This document shows, piece by piece, positions 47,146 to 57,145 of a stretch of DNA of 64,000 nucleotides (the stretch's first letter is position 1; every line of letters starts with the position of its first letter). The translations under genes were made by a program, and so were the position numbers. The DNA is from Phymatolithon calcareum (taxonomy: Eukaryota > Rhodophyta > Florideophyceae > Hapalidiales). The stretch is taken from NCBI GenBank assembly GCA_977006965.1, contig OZ345352.1:2604001-2668000 (forward strand), read 5' to 3'. The notes below the pieces were generated by a model. That model did not search any database. It had not been told where the DNA came from and was given only the letters and a program-made list of their open reading frames with translations.

Positions 47146-47418
47146 ATGCCGAACATGCTGCCAGGAGTGCTATATATAAGAGACAGGCACACGCGCCTGA
47201 GGTGCCTCAAAGTGATTTTCAACAGAGCCCAGTTGTGGAGAAAATCGACCTTGGTGACATACTTTCGAATCGAAGCTTTGATTGAGCTCGTAGCGCTCCA
47301 ACGAGCACTGCGATCCACGGAAATAGACCAAGAGACCGAATATGAATGCAAAAAACTCAAGGGAGATGCGTTTCAGCAGCTGCTTTGTAGCTTCGATCAT
47401 CTATTCAAATACTTGTAA
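47146..47418 (+). pseudogene. Family 3 coding fragment
   Basis: The frame contains RDRHTRLRCLKVIFNRAQLW with a following RKS, similar to RDRATRLRCLRRIFNRVPLW at 59,711-59,962 on the minus strand, and STEIDQETEYECKKLKG, similar to KMEQETENECERLTR near 51.31 kb. It is a repeated protein of unknown type, rich in basic residues and probably transposon-derived. Confidence 0.4.
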
Positions 47419-47730
47419 TCCGGGTTAAACGTCGTAGCCCTAGCTGCAAAAACCTTCTCCTGTAAAAAGGGAGGGAAAAGCTTGGGGTCAGGGATCGGAA
47501 CAATGCCATTGCAAGCGATTGGAGAAAAAGATACAATACCCAATGCGGAGGGCGTCTCACACGGCGATGCAATGCGAATTCCAATACTGGTAGTCGTAGA
47601 AATCCTAATTGCAATGATCTCGGGCGATGAATATCGTTTAATGGTCATGTAAAGCACAAAACACTACAACAGAAACAGCCACACATTCACGGCAATATAA
47701 AGCCCAACTACAAGACACAAAGCACTCCCA

Positions 47731-48222
47731 TTAGACACTATACGACATTTCTACGTTAATTTCATGGTCTCTCATGCGCGCTTTCGCATTTTCCGAACGA
47801 TTCCCGGTGATAGCTTTGCATACCAGCTCCGCGTCCCAAAAGCGGTTGTTAACTTTCAAGAATACTAGCGCTTCGAACAGTTGAGGAGTCATCCTCCGTC
47901 TGTTCTCGGTTAGAACGTATTTCGCAATACTCCAGAGGCGCTCTACCTCTGCAACCGAACCCATGACAAAATCACAGTTGACATAGTCTTCCTCCCGTCC
48001 TCCCGTTTTACGGCGCTTAGCAAGACGCTGTACCATGGACGGGGTCTCTGGCGAAATGTCTTCTTCCACACGAGTAACAATTTCGTTAATCGACTTAGCT
48101 TTCAGAGTTGACACTGCGTCCCTTTCTTCTTCGGAAAGATCATTGGAGCGACTTCGTTGAAAGTATGCCTTACATGTACTGTTGCCGGGATGTCGACGAT
48201 TCGTGGTCAGCTGGCGCACCAC
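47731..48222 (-). pseudogene. hAT transposase C-terminal region
   Basis: A 163-codon open stretch ends at a TAA at 47731. It contains SVAEVERLWSIAKYVLTENR then RRMTPQLFEALVFLKVNNRF and W, the hAT dimerisation pattern. The upstream half (SEEERDAVSTLKAKS, SMVQRLAKRRKTGGREEDYV) is the usual linker. No ATG opens the frame at its 5' end, and no N-terminal BED finger or catalytic part was found, so it is a truncated element. It differs from the hAT remnant at 44.7 kb and represents a second family. Confidence 0.7.
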
Positions 48223-48424
48223 TGGTACGTAGTTAGGGTACCTAAATTAGTGTAGCCACTTCAGCAATCGGTATTGAAATCACCAAAGATGGCGCAATGC
48301 AACTTGCAATGCTCCAGAATGACCCAGTCTTCGATTTCTATTGAGGATTGCAATTCATTGCAATGTAAATCCATTTTAACCGACCCCTGCTTGGGGTCCA
48401 CTGATCAGATTTCCTCAATTGACG

Positions 48425-48525
48425 CCTTGTCTATTCCATGTCGTCGTAAAAGACGATAGTGAAGAAGAGTAGCTTGTCTAGAGCTTTTTCAGTGATATTA
48501 ATCTCCTCATTGGTCAGTTGATATC
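48425..48525 (-). pseudogene. Family G helix fragment
   Basis: Minus-strand reading LTNEEINITEKALDKLLFFT, followed by FYDDME, is similar to the end block of family G at 41.84-41.95 kb (EKALDELMLFSRAL...MQNEEG). Confidence 0.35.
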
Positions 48526-48969
48526 TTCCGAAGTCGTGAGAACAGATTCGTGACTCACCAGCCAACAAACCAGGTCCTACCTCTCGGTGGAAGTAGTGGC
48601 CTTAGACCGATGTGAGGTGTCCCACCACCTTAGGTGGCGAAGTTGCCAGTCGGCGACTTCGAGCACCTTGAGGGAAGTAGCGCACAGTAATGTGGCTTTC
48701 AAGAGGAATTCAATTCCTTTTAGCTTTTAGTTGTTTTTCTTCTGTTGTTGTCTTTTCTACATTCGGCGCTAGTCGCCATCGCCTTTTAAACCCATTCCTG
48801 GGTTTCGTGTAACTATGAGAGTTACTGGCAATACTGCAGATGAACAAGTAGACTACATCATGAAATATGCAATAAATTCTGAGTGGTGGCCAATGGTTTT
48901 TAGGAAGTATACATGTTATACTTCGTGGCACATTGCCGTCAACAGGAAGTAACCATACAGCCTTTGTGG

Positions 48970-49260
48970 TTAGTTCCTTGACACTCGGGCCCTCACGGGA
49001 AGAGAAATTCGAATTAATAAGATTTTAGGAGAGTATGGTGTGATCGCCACGGAAGAGTGAGAAGCTGCCCTGTTACTGAAGTTGAGATTTGGGAAGCTTT
49101 TGAAACAAAACATCAAATATCCCAGGGCAGCGTATCGAGACCATCCCGGTGCTTCTTTGCACTTGGGATGCACCCTAGCCTCTGCGGCCGGAGGAGTCGA
49201 GAGCTTCGAAAGTTCTTCAATTCTGACCGAGACCTGACTCATGCAGCTTCTGAAACGGGT
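48970..49260 (+). pseudogene. Family 3 coding fragment
   Basis: TGREIRINKILGEYGVIATE, then a stop and EAALLLKLRFGKLLKQNIKY with further sequence to about 49.23 kb. The same words occur at 51.36-51.48 kb (TGREIRIKEML, EAALLIKLRFWELLK) and within the inverted repeat at 58.18-58.37 kb. The opposite-strand frame here is probably a shadow. Confidence 0.35.
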
Positions 49261-49290
49261 TTCCTGGCGTTTCTCTATATCTTGCGTGCA

Positions 49291-49396
49291 ACCCCTTCAG
49301 GACAGAATCTAGCCAGAACCCCTTGGCCTTAGGAAATTTGCCCCGAGCGTCAGCAGATGCGTTGGTAACTTTTAAATAAAAATCTACCTTTCTGCT
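49291..49396 (+). mobile_element. 106-bp 3'-end insertion of non-LTR family 2
   Basis: It is flanked by a perfect 17-bp target duplication, tctatatcttgcgtgca (49274-49290 and 49397-49413). It contains gccccgagcgtcagcagatg, an AATAAA in tttaaataaaaatctacc, and a short TTC-like end. Confidence 0.9.
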
Positions 49397-49950
49397 TCTA
49401 TATCTTGCGTGCAGATACTCGTACCATATGATATAGGTACTGTCAAATTCTCAAATAAACCATGTGTATCTCGCGATGGCTTGGTTGCATCTGCTACAGT
49501 ACTATAGTGGGTACGTACTGTTCTGTGGCCTGGAGACAGTGCAAGCTACAGATCCAATTCTACTACTGTGTGACGCAGTAGCGTACAGTACTCATATATG
49601 GAAGAAATGCCGATATACATACAGTTCGGCATAACTGAGTGCAATGAGAGATTGCACTCCCAAGAAGGCCTGCGCTCATCCAATTCTCGAGGTATTTATG
49701 CCACACGCAGAACACTGTGAAAGAGAGATTTTCTTCAAGCAATTGAAGCCAAGCAGCCTTCAACTGACGGATTCGTTCAGGACCATTGCGTGCCGCAATG
49801 GTGGGACCATCGTCCAAGGTAGAATGCGATTATATCGTGGCTTTGCGCACACAGCTCTGCGAGGCAGGAGCCGGTGAGATTTCTTCGTGTGCCTTGAAAG
49901 ACCTTCCACATCAAGCTGAACTTCTTCCTTCCATTCAGCGAGACCTTTCT

Positions 49951-51216
49951 TGGCATGTGAGCTTACAAGCGCCGAGCTTGCCGTTGCCCGTGATGCTGCA
50001 TTTGCCCACCAATTAACTCGACAGGAAGCAGGGTACTCGTCACCCCGAATTTCAACAGGAAATTCTTCTCTATATTTGTCTACCGCAAAAGCGTCTCCAC
50101 ATATGTCACCTAAGTCATCGCTGACTCTCTCAGACTCCACTCCGCCGTTCACCGAAAGTTTCGCCATCACGCATTAATTGTCAGATGCCTCAGTGCGTTC
50201 CAGTGCGGGATCCTCGTCTTCAGCGGTTCGCTCTACATCAAACTTCTCAAGCTCAAATGCTGGTCCCTCGAAATCTATTCAAGAAGGATCATCTCCCTTG
50301 TCTGCCTATGCTGGACCTTCCTTCTCTGCACGAGAAAGTTCAAGATCAAAACCATCTTCCTCCTCATCGGCTAGCATCTCGGACGTGATGCTAAATAATA
50401 TTGCCCTGCCTCCGATACAATGTGCGATTTGCTTCGAGCTGACACTGCACATTGTGCGCTTTTTATCTGCCGAATGCGGTCATACATTCTGCATGCCGTG
50501 TATGAGGAAGCACCTGGTCAATATTGAAGACCTGTACTGAAAGAAGAAGCGACGCCTCGAAACTGCTGCGAAGAGCAATCAAAACAACCGAGCACATGCT
50601 AGGGTCTCAGATAGAATGCCAGACATAAGAGTAGAGCCGCCCTAGCGAGGGCAGCACCTGAGGAAGCCCTGCCCGTATATTCGTATGACTGCGGGGCTTT
50701 AAAAAATTGCAATAAAAAACCTGGTCAATATTGCTCTACAAATGCACGAATTTCCGATCGTATGTCCACAATGCCGTGCGACTCCAAGTGTTTTGCCTGC
50801 TGAACTTGACATAAAGGAATGTCTCGCTGCTCTGGCGGGAACTGGAGCCATGTAAAAGTCACTCAAACATCTGGGGTAGACCCTGTGGCTGGTCGAAAGT
50901 CACCTGCGCAGCTTGCCAGAACGGTACGTGAGTTGAGTGCAAGGCCCCTTGGCATCTGGGTCAGACCTGCAGGCAGTACGTGGTCGCGAAGGATGGTACA
51001 GTTGCGTTTAAGGGTTTGGCGAAGGAGAAAGACTGGAACCCCTGTCCGAAATGCAGCTCGATGATCGATCGCAAGAAAGGCGATTGCAATTTCGTCAAAT
51101 GTAGATGCGGATGTGGCTTCTGTTACAATGGCGGAAAGGCGTACATATCACTTGGACATGTTCGCGGGAATTCTCACGGCCGCCCGAGCTGCGAATGTGG
51201 TTTGTTTCATCATTAA
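49951..51216 (+). pseudogene. RBR-type E3 ubiquitin ligase pseudogene
   Basis: The frame from 49951 reads RDAAFAHQLTRQEAG, meets TAA at 50175-50177, then continues Ser-rich to a RING finger: CAICFE (50421 on), CGHTFCMPCMRKH and, after a 207-bp interruption, CPQC near 50780. Next comes an IBR-like part (VTCAACQNGT, in-frame TGA at 50929-50931, then CKAPWHLGQTC) and RING2 (CPKCSSMIDRKKGDCNFVKC then GCGFCYNGG, about 51040-51135). This is the RING1-IBR-RING2 order of RBR ligases, which carry ubiquitin on a RING2 cysteine. Besides the two stops there is a frameshift between about 50,800 and 50,900 and a retroelement insertion at 50527-50718. It was clearly a host gene and is now dead. No upstream start was found. 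Confidence 0.8.
50527..50718 (+). mobile_element. Retroelement insertion inside RING1 (family 4)
   Basis: An exact 15-bp target duplication, acctggtcaatattg, lies at 50512-50526 and 50719-50733. The 192-bp insert ends ggggctttaaaaaattgcaataaaaa. A second copy lies at 61945-62079 with its own duplication. The 5' part could encode KKKRRLETAAKSNQNNRAHA then a stop, so this may be the 3' end of a longer non-LTR element rather than a true SINE. Two small hairpins lie near the 3' end. Insert plus one duplication is 207 bp (69 codons), so the host frame is kept across it, but the insert brings a stop at 50538-50540. Confidence 0.9.
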
Positions 51217-51289
51217 TATCGGCACAATTCATTGAAGTGTGAAAAATGGGACACTTTCTGATCTGAGTCTGGCTTGTCCCGCTGGTCCA

Positions 51290-51480
51290 ACGCACACTAC
51301 GGGGCATGAAGATGGAACAAGAAACAGAAAATGAATGCGAACGACTCACTCGAGCCATCACAGGGAGAGAAATTCGGATTAAGGAGATGTTAGGAGGCTA
51401 GTAGAGAGATGAATGTGGAAGACAGCGAGAAGCTGCCCTGTTAATCAAATTGAGGTTTTGGGAGCTTTTAAAATAAATCA
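51290..51480 (+). pseudogene. Family 3 coding fragment
   Basis: KMEQETENECERLTRAITGR and EIRIKEMLGG, then stops, then REAALLIKLRFWELLK. It overlaps in content with the fragments at 47.3 and 49.0 kb and lies directly after the RBR pseudogene. Confidence 0.35.
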
Positions 51481-51939
51481 GCATATAACCCCTTGTCCCG
51501 CTGGCTTCAATGTTCCAGTTGGTCATGTTGCCCTCACGAATGCTCTTTCATGCACTTAGTGGGCAGGCTTATAATTACTCGAGCTCGTCAATTACATAGT
51601 CTGTATCTGATGGCCTTATGCACCGGGGGATAGGGAATATCATCAAGTTATAATCGCAGCGGACTAAATTGTTATTTCTAAAAGCAATTGCCAGGGCTTA
51701 TATTCTAAGTCTTGGAGAGGAATCAATTTTTCCACCGAAACCCATTGTTTTTTCTGAATGCATAATCTTGCGCCTTTGTCGAACTTCACGAAGTTGTAAT
51801 ACTGTATTAAAAAACCCGCACAGTGGTACGAATATACGGACAAGGCTTCGTCAAGTGCTGATTGGCTTATATCAGCTCAGGGTCCTTGTTTGGTCTTCCT
51901 GCAGTAACCGCTTGATTCCCTGATCGATTATATCTTAGC
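51481..51939. other. No gene seen
   Basis: AT-rich, with only one unsupported short frame. Confidence 0.4.
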
Positions 51940-52450
51940 TTCTTTCTGTTAAAAGACCCTCATCGTTTTCCATGCTATCGATGAGATTCTTGTAGAATAT
52001 CAATAGATCGTCCAGAGCTTTCGCAGTAGCGATTCTGTTTCCGCTTGGAGTTCATATCCTGACAGTTACTACCTGTCAGGATATGAGCTCCAGGTAGACC
52101 CTGCGGAAACCTTCCATATGCGTATTGAAACGCCACAGCAGTTTCTTTGGATGGAATTGTCTAATGACGAGTGGCAGGCAGTGAAGAAGCGTGCTTGCAA
52201 TTAGCTAGCAGGATTAACGCACCGTTGCAATCTAAATAGAGGTAAGCATAGAAGCACTGCTTGCTAGCCCCATAGGGAATAAGCATTCATTACTATTATT
52301 ATTATGGAAGCGCCAATTGCCTGTGTCTCACGTTGGGGAACTTAAGGAATGCCTCCAATTCTCTTGTCTTGTCGTACGGAATTTCATTTCCACTTCGACT
52401 CTCGACGCTCTCATTCCATGATCGAAAAGTTTGATAGAAGTAATAGGGCA
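51940..52450 (-). pseudogene. Family G protein remnant
   Basis: Minus-strand readings EIPYDKTRELEAFLKFPNVR with HRQLAL (about 52.40-52.32 kb) and ATAKALDDLLIFYKNLIDSM with ENDEGLL (about 52.03-51.96 kb) match the equivalent blocks at 41.84-42.15 kb. The hairpin at 52046-52092 falls inside it. The frame is broken. Confidence 0.45.
52046..52092. repeat. Hairpin, 20-bp stem with one mismatch
   Basis: tggagttcatatcctgacag (52046-52065) pairs with 52073-52092 around ttactac. The duplicated half repeats the LSGYEL codons of family G in reverse, so the hairpin seems to have been made by copying the existing sequence. Confidence 0.8.
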
Positions 52451-53108
52451 GTTTTGCTTGTTTGATTGTAATTCACGATGTCATCAAACGGTTCTCTGGT
52501 TGCAGGGCTCCCACCAATAAAATTGCAAACTATGGGAAGAGAAGAAGCAATAACCAATACGTAGTTTTCTTGAACGCTCGATGCAATATGGACTGCAATA
52601 CGATATCACTGAGCCATGTGGATTGAAATACACGTTCTATTGCCTTAGTCGTCGGACAGAATTCCCGAGCCAGCATGGCTCCTTAAATCCTCGACCAACC
52701 AGCGACTGTGTGATTTGTTTTAATCAGCCAGTCCTGGAGCGAACGGACTACACCACGTTCATCAAGGGGAATTCCAGCACTCACCGGATCTTGTGCGGAA
52801 CCGGTCACAATAAGGATTGAAATACTTGTCCGAGCAGCAGTACGTACTGCAATAGAGACGGATCTACAATACAGTATTAGAATAGCATATTTCAATATAT
52901 TGCAGTACAAATACATTGCATGGTACCCCTGTCTGGTTGTCATCGCGGCGATGTCGTTCCTTGCAAATTGCAGTTCCTAATTGTTTCTGCTTTTCATCGA
53001 TTCTTCTAGATACATACTCACTCTCGCCTTAGTTCTCGATAGCATTTCGAAAGCTAAGATTTTTCGTAGTTGGGATGGAAAATGGATTCGTCATACCAGG
53101 CGGAAGAG
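52451..53108. other. No gene seen
   Basis: Short frames only; AT-rich. This is the left flank of the full-length family-1 element. Confidence 0.4.
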
Positions 53109-53956
53109 CCTATAGATTCTTTCTTTCTTTCTTTATTGCAGATGACGTCAATTTTAAGTGAACGCCTAAACTTGCTCTCGAGCAAGTTCTCTTCGTTCAA
53201 ATATTGGATTATCGCTACGGGTTTCTCTCTGCACAGATCTTCTACCGTTTTGCTCCGAACTCTGCCGATGAATTTCCGTCGACTAACAGCCCGACCCGAA
53301 CAATGTAGGATCATATGTTCCACAGTTTCCTTCACACCATACGGGCATTTCTTGCACATTGGGTCGTGAGGAAGTGGCTCATTCTCGTTGTGTCCATGGT
53401 GAAAGCTGGCGACGATTGGACAGCAATTAGTTATGAGCTGGTGGAGTATTACCTCAGCCCGTCTATGTGAGATGTGTAGGTCTTCTGGGAGTATCGGGAT
53501 GGTAACTGGTTTGCTTCTACAAGGCGGTTTGATAATGGATCGTGCCGCTTCCATGGTGAGAGGTACCGCTTGATGTGATAGCAGGCTTGATTCCGAGATT
53601 CCCCGGCGCGCGAGCTCATCAGCAGCCTCATTTTTCGGGACTCCGCAGTGACTCGGTATCCAAATGCCTTCTATGTGAATCTCCTGTGCCATGATTTGTT
53701 CCATAAGATTCCATAGTTTCCGAACCATCTCTCCAAACATCCGCGGCTGGCCGTTGAGTGCGTCTATGCAGCTCTTGCTGTCGGTGAACCATCGGATAGT
53801 GCTGCCGCGCGATATCGGTAGACTGGATGCTGCTTGAAATGCGTGTACGGCCGCAAAAGCCTCGGCGTCGAATGAGGAGCCAATGGCCCCAGCGGACAGC
53901 CCTTCTTCCACTATCGCTTCTTCTCCGCGCAGCACCAAAACGCCCGCACCACCGAC

Positions 53957-54250
53957 CTGCGGTGGGATTGTACGGTACATGTCGAGTGTGTCATCATCTT
54001 CATCGCATAGGATAACACGCTGCTTCGAGGCCGTCGGGGTCGTTTCGTAGGCATGCTCGTCCCCGTCGTCGTAGACCAAGAGGACATCCGGCGGCTTGCC
54101 GTGTCGAGCTTCAAACCGTTTCGCAGCGTCGTGGTTCTGATGTTCGGTAGAGTTGAATTTCTTCAAGGTCGCGGTGTACCAACCTTCGTCCCATTTTACG
54201 GAGACGCGTTCTCCGTGATTCAGATCCCAGACGTGAGCTTGCGGTATTTC
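53957..54250 (-). other. Tudor/SH3-like domain nested in RNase H
   Basis: Between TDGSVGE and GGAGVLVL, which normally join directly in RNase H strand 1 to strand 2, lie about 95 residues. The core reads HGERVSVKWDEGWYTATLKK ... DVLLVYDDGDEHAYETT, followed by an acidic stretch (CDEDDDTLDM). G-x-x-V-x-V-x-W-x-x-x-W-Y-x-(A/G) plus a later V-x-Y-D-D-G-D is the pattern of Tudor-type barrels that read histone tails. The assignment is by pattern only. Confidence 0.6.
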
Positions 54251-57121
54251 TCCCACACTTCCATCTGTCCATATTTCGATATCCGCTGTTCTCACTGCAT
54301 TACGCTCCAAAATAAAGGCTTCTGTGGCGGCGCGCTTCTCCTCCGGTTCATCCTTCGCGGAAATAGGCGTTATGAAGGTCGTAAACCTGTTGCTTGAGCG
54401 ATCCTTCCCGATTGGCGAGTGGAATCCCCTGCGTGGTAGAGCGAGGATCCCTTTCTCGGCCAGATAATAGGAGCTTGATTCCCGCCATGACCCTACGTTG
54501 CGTCTTGGTTTGAGCTCGCGTGAGTGGGTTGCACGAGCCACTGGAGCCCCCGGTTCGAGTCGAAGTGCTTTCTCCATAGCAAGAGTAGCATCCATCTCTC
54601 CGATGTCCCGCAGGCTACGCATCCCTGTCAGTGCCCGAAGCTTGGCAACTGCCGTAGCTTTAAGGCAGCCGCTGGCCGCTCGCGCTGCGTCGTTTCGTGC
54701 GATTTCGACTTGTTTGATGTGTGAGTCGAAGCCATGTACTGCGTAGGATGACGCACCGTATAATACAACTGGCTCGCAGTAGCTCTTTCGGAAAGCCTCC
54801 ATGGTCGGTGTCTCGGCGCCCCAAGATGTCCCTCCCAGCGCTCGGATGAATCAAGTCTTGGACCGGAGTTTTAGACTCACTTCCTTGCAGTGCAATTTGA
54901 AGCTCAGTCGTTGGTCCACGTTAACTCCGAGGAACTTATATGCCGGAACTGCTTTGATTCTCTCTCCGTCGATCTTGACGTTGCCGTCAATGATTCCCAG
55001 TGGTGACCTTCCACCTGCAGCAAATCCCAATACCTTGCATTTCTGCGCATTGATCTTGATCCTCAAATAACCGCATAGCTGGGAGAGGATCTGGGCGGCC
55101 TCATTGAGCTTGGAGATAACATCTTCCCAGGTCGCGCCGGTGGCATGGAAGCTGGTGTCGTCTGCGAAACTAAATTGAACCAGGTCGTCGAGGCGAACAT
55201 CTAAATTAGAGATGTATAAGTTCCAGAGGTTTGATGATAAAGAGCTCCCTTGCGGTAGCCCACATCCTAGTGCCCGCGACCGACCGACAGTGTTGATGTG
55301 TCGTCCTCGAGCTCGGCGGTCCGTCAGGTAGGAATGCATCCAGCAAATCATATTTGGGGGACAGTTTAAGTTCACCATTTTTGCAAGTAACGCCGGTATA
55401 ACAACCCGATCGTATGCAGCGCTGAAGTCCACGAAGAGGGCAGCACATTTCCGTCGGCGGGAGAATGCGTCTCCCGTGCGCTGTGCCATAGCAGTTATAT
55501 GCTCGTGGGTGCTGCGGTATAATCTGAATCCTGCTTGCGCGGAGGGAAGTTTCGACTCCATCCACCCCGTTAGGCGTAGTCCGATGAGGCGTTCAGCTAT
55601 ACGACTGATGATTGATGACAACGAGATTGGCCGGAGGGCTGTGGGGTCATTCGGTTTGGGTATGCCGATGAGTAGCACTGTTCTCCATGCAGAGGGCACT
55701 GTTCCTTCGCGCCAACTTCTGTTAACTAGATCCAGTAAACGGTTTGTGGCCGTCGGAGACAGATGACGGATGAATTCGACTTCTATCGTATCCGGACCAG
55801 TTGCAGTGCGTGTTGGCATTGCGCTTATGACTGCTGTGAGTTCACGCATAGAAAATTCTGGAGCCTCGCCAAGCTCAGTGTGCGCCATCGCCACAGCCAT
55901 CATGTACATCCGTTTCCATTTCAAGTCTTGCGCCTTGACTTTGTTCCGGTTTCTGGCGACATATCCCTTGACAACGTCGTCCGCAATATCTTGGTTCGAT
56001 TTCCGGCAGTCTGCCACAATGGTTGCCCTCGCGCGGCGTTTGCCCTCGATTGCGGCGAGAAGCTTCCATCCCTTTCGGTCCGCCTGGACAGTTGATGCGA
56101 GGTCACGCCAGCACTTTCGCTTGGCTGCGGCGATGACCACGTCCGTATTAGCTCGTACTTCGGCAAGTTCCATGAGAGACTCTGGCGATGGGTCGCGCTC
56201 GTAAGATTCGAACGCCTGTCTTCGCTCCTCCACGGCTGTTGCGCACTCATCTGTCCACCAGATTTTTCCCTTAAGATTTCCCCGCGGTACAGCGTGCTTT
56301 GCTCCTGCTAGAACAGCCTTAACAAAACGTCTGTTGTCCTCGTCGATTGTGACCTGGTTATCAGGCCACTCTTGAAGCTTCTCCTCGACCTTGACGGAAA
56401 ATGCGTCCCAGTCCGCTGTTTTCAAAGACCATCGGGCCCGACCGAACCGTTTCCGGTCTTGATGCAACGCAGAGAACGTGAGTAGGATTGGACGGTGGTC
56501 GCTAAAAGTGAGTGGCTGGACTTTCCATTGACACTCCATCACGTATGCTCCAGGACATGCCGTGATGTCGACTGCTGACTGGCCGTTTGGGGTGAGGAGT
56601 GTATGAGAGCCGTCGTTGAGGATTATCCGACCGGTGGCTTCTAGGTACTCCTCCAGTACTTGCGATGTATTCGGGTCGTAGTTTCCTGGGTCCCATGACC
56701 CGTGGATATTACAATCTCCAAATAGTATCGTATCCGATCGAACCATATTTTGCCAGTGAAAGCGGGATGTTGAATCCGGAGAGATGTAGAAGTGTGATAT
56801 GGGAATAGACCTTCCATATTTTCCGAGCCGTACGTCAAGTTCCGCCACTTCAGCTTTGTCGCCGTGTCTCGTACCTTGACAGGTTACGGGGAGACCGAGA
56901 CGAGCGTAGGTCATCACGCCGCCACCTAATAGCGTTCCGTCGTCCCTGTCAGCGCGGTAGACGAGTCCGAACCCTGCAATCCGCGGCGAGGGGTCCTTAG
57001 GTCGGAGCCATGTCTCAGATAGTAGCAGAATGTCCGCTTTGGTGTCATGACCGAGCTTGGCGAGCTGCAAAGCGCGCCCTGCCTTGCGCACAGACCGGCA
57101 GTTGAGTTGTAGAATACGTAA

Positions 57122-57145
57122 CGGACCTGGGTTGGTCTCGACGTC
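57122..57145 (-). other. 2A (StopGo) translational recoding motif
   Basis: Codons 48-55 of the family-1 frame encode DVETNPGP, preceded by LILIRAG. It fits the 2A consensus D-x-E-x-N-P-G-P exactly and has the hydrophobic residues usual just upstream. In known 2A sequences the ribosome skips the Gly-Pro bond, releasing the upstream peptide. Here that would free a 54-residue leader and start the endonuclease-RT protein with Pro. Non-LTR elements of trypanosomes and sea urchin are known to carry 2A at this position. Confidence 0.85.

Noticed and set aside
49760-50170. 136-codon minus-strand frame at the start of the RBR pseudogene
   Set aside because: The plus strand here continues in the same phase into the RING finger; the minus-strand frame shows no domain.
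50178-50180. TTG as start of the RING-finger protein
   Set aside because: The preceding TAA is an in-frame mutation within a longer frame that starts further upstream, so this is not a real initiation site.
53054-53118. Continuation of the polyprotein beyond the element tail
   Set aside because: These codons lie in the AAAG tail and host flank. The reading continues only because the usual TAG is changed in this copy, so they are not part of the native protein.
55206-56250. Several frames of 100-144 codons on both strands inside the full-length retrotransposon
   Set aside because: They overlap the endonuclease-RT frame in other phases and contain no motifs.
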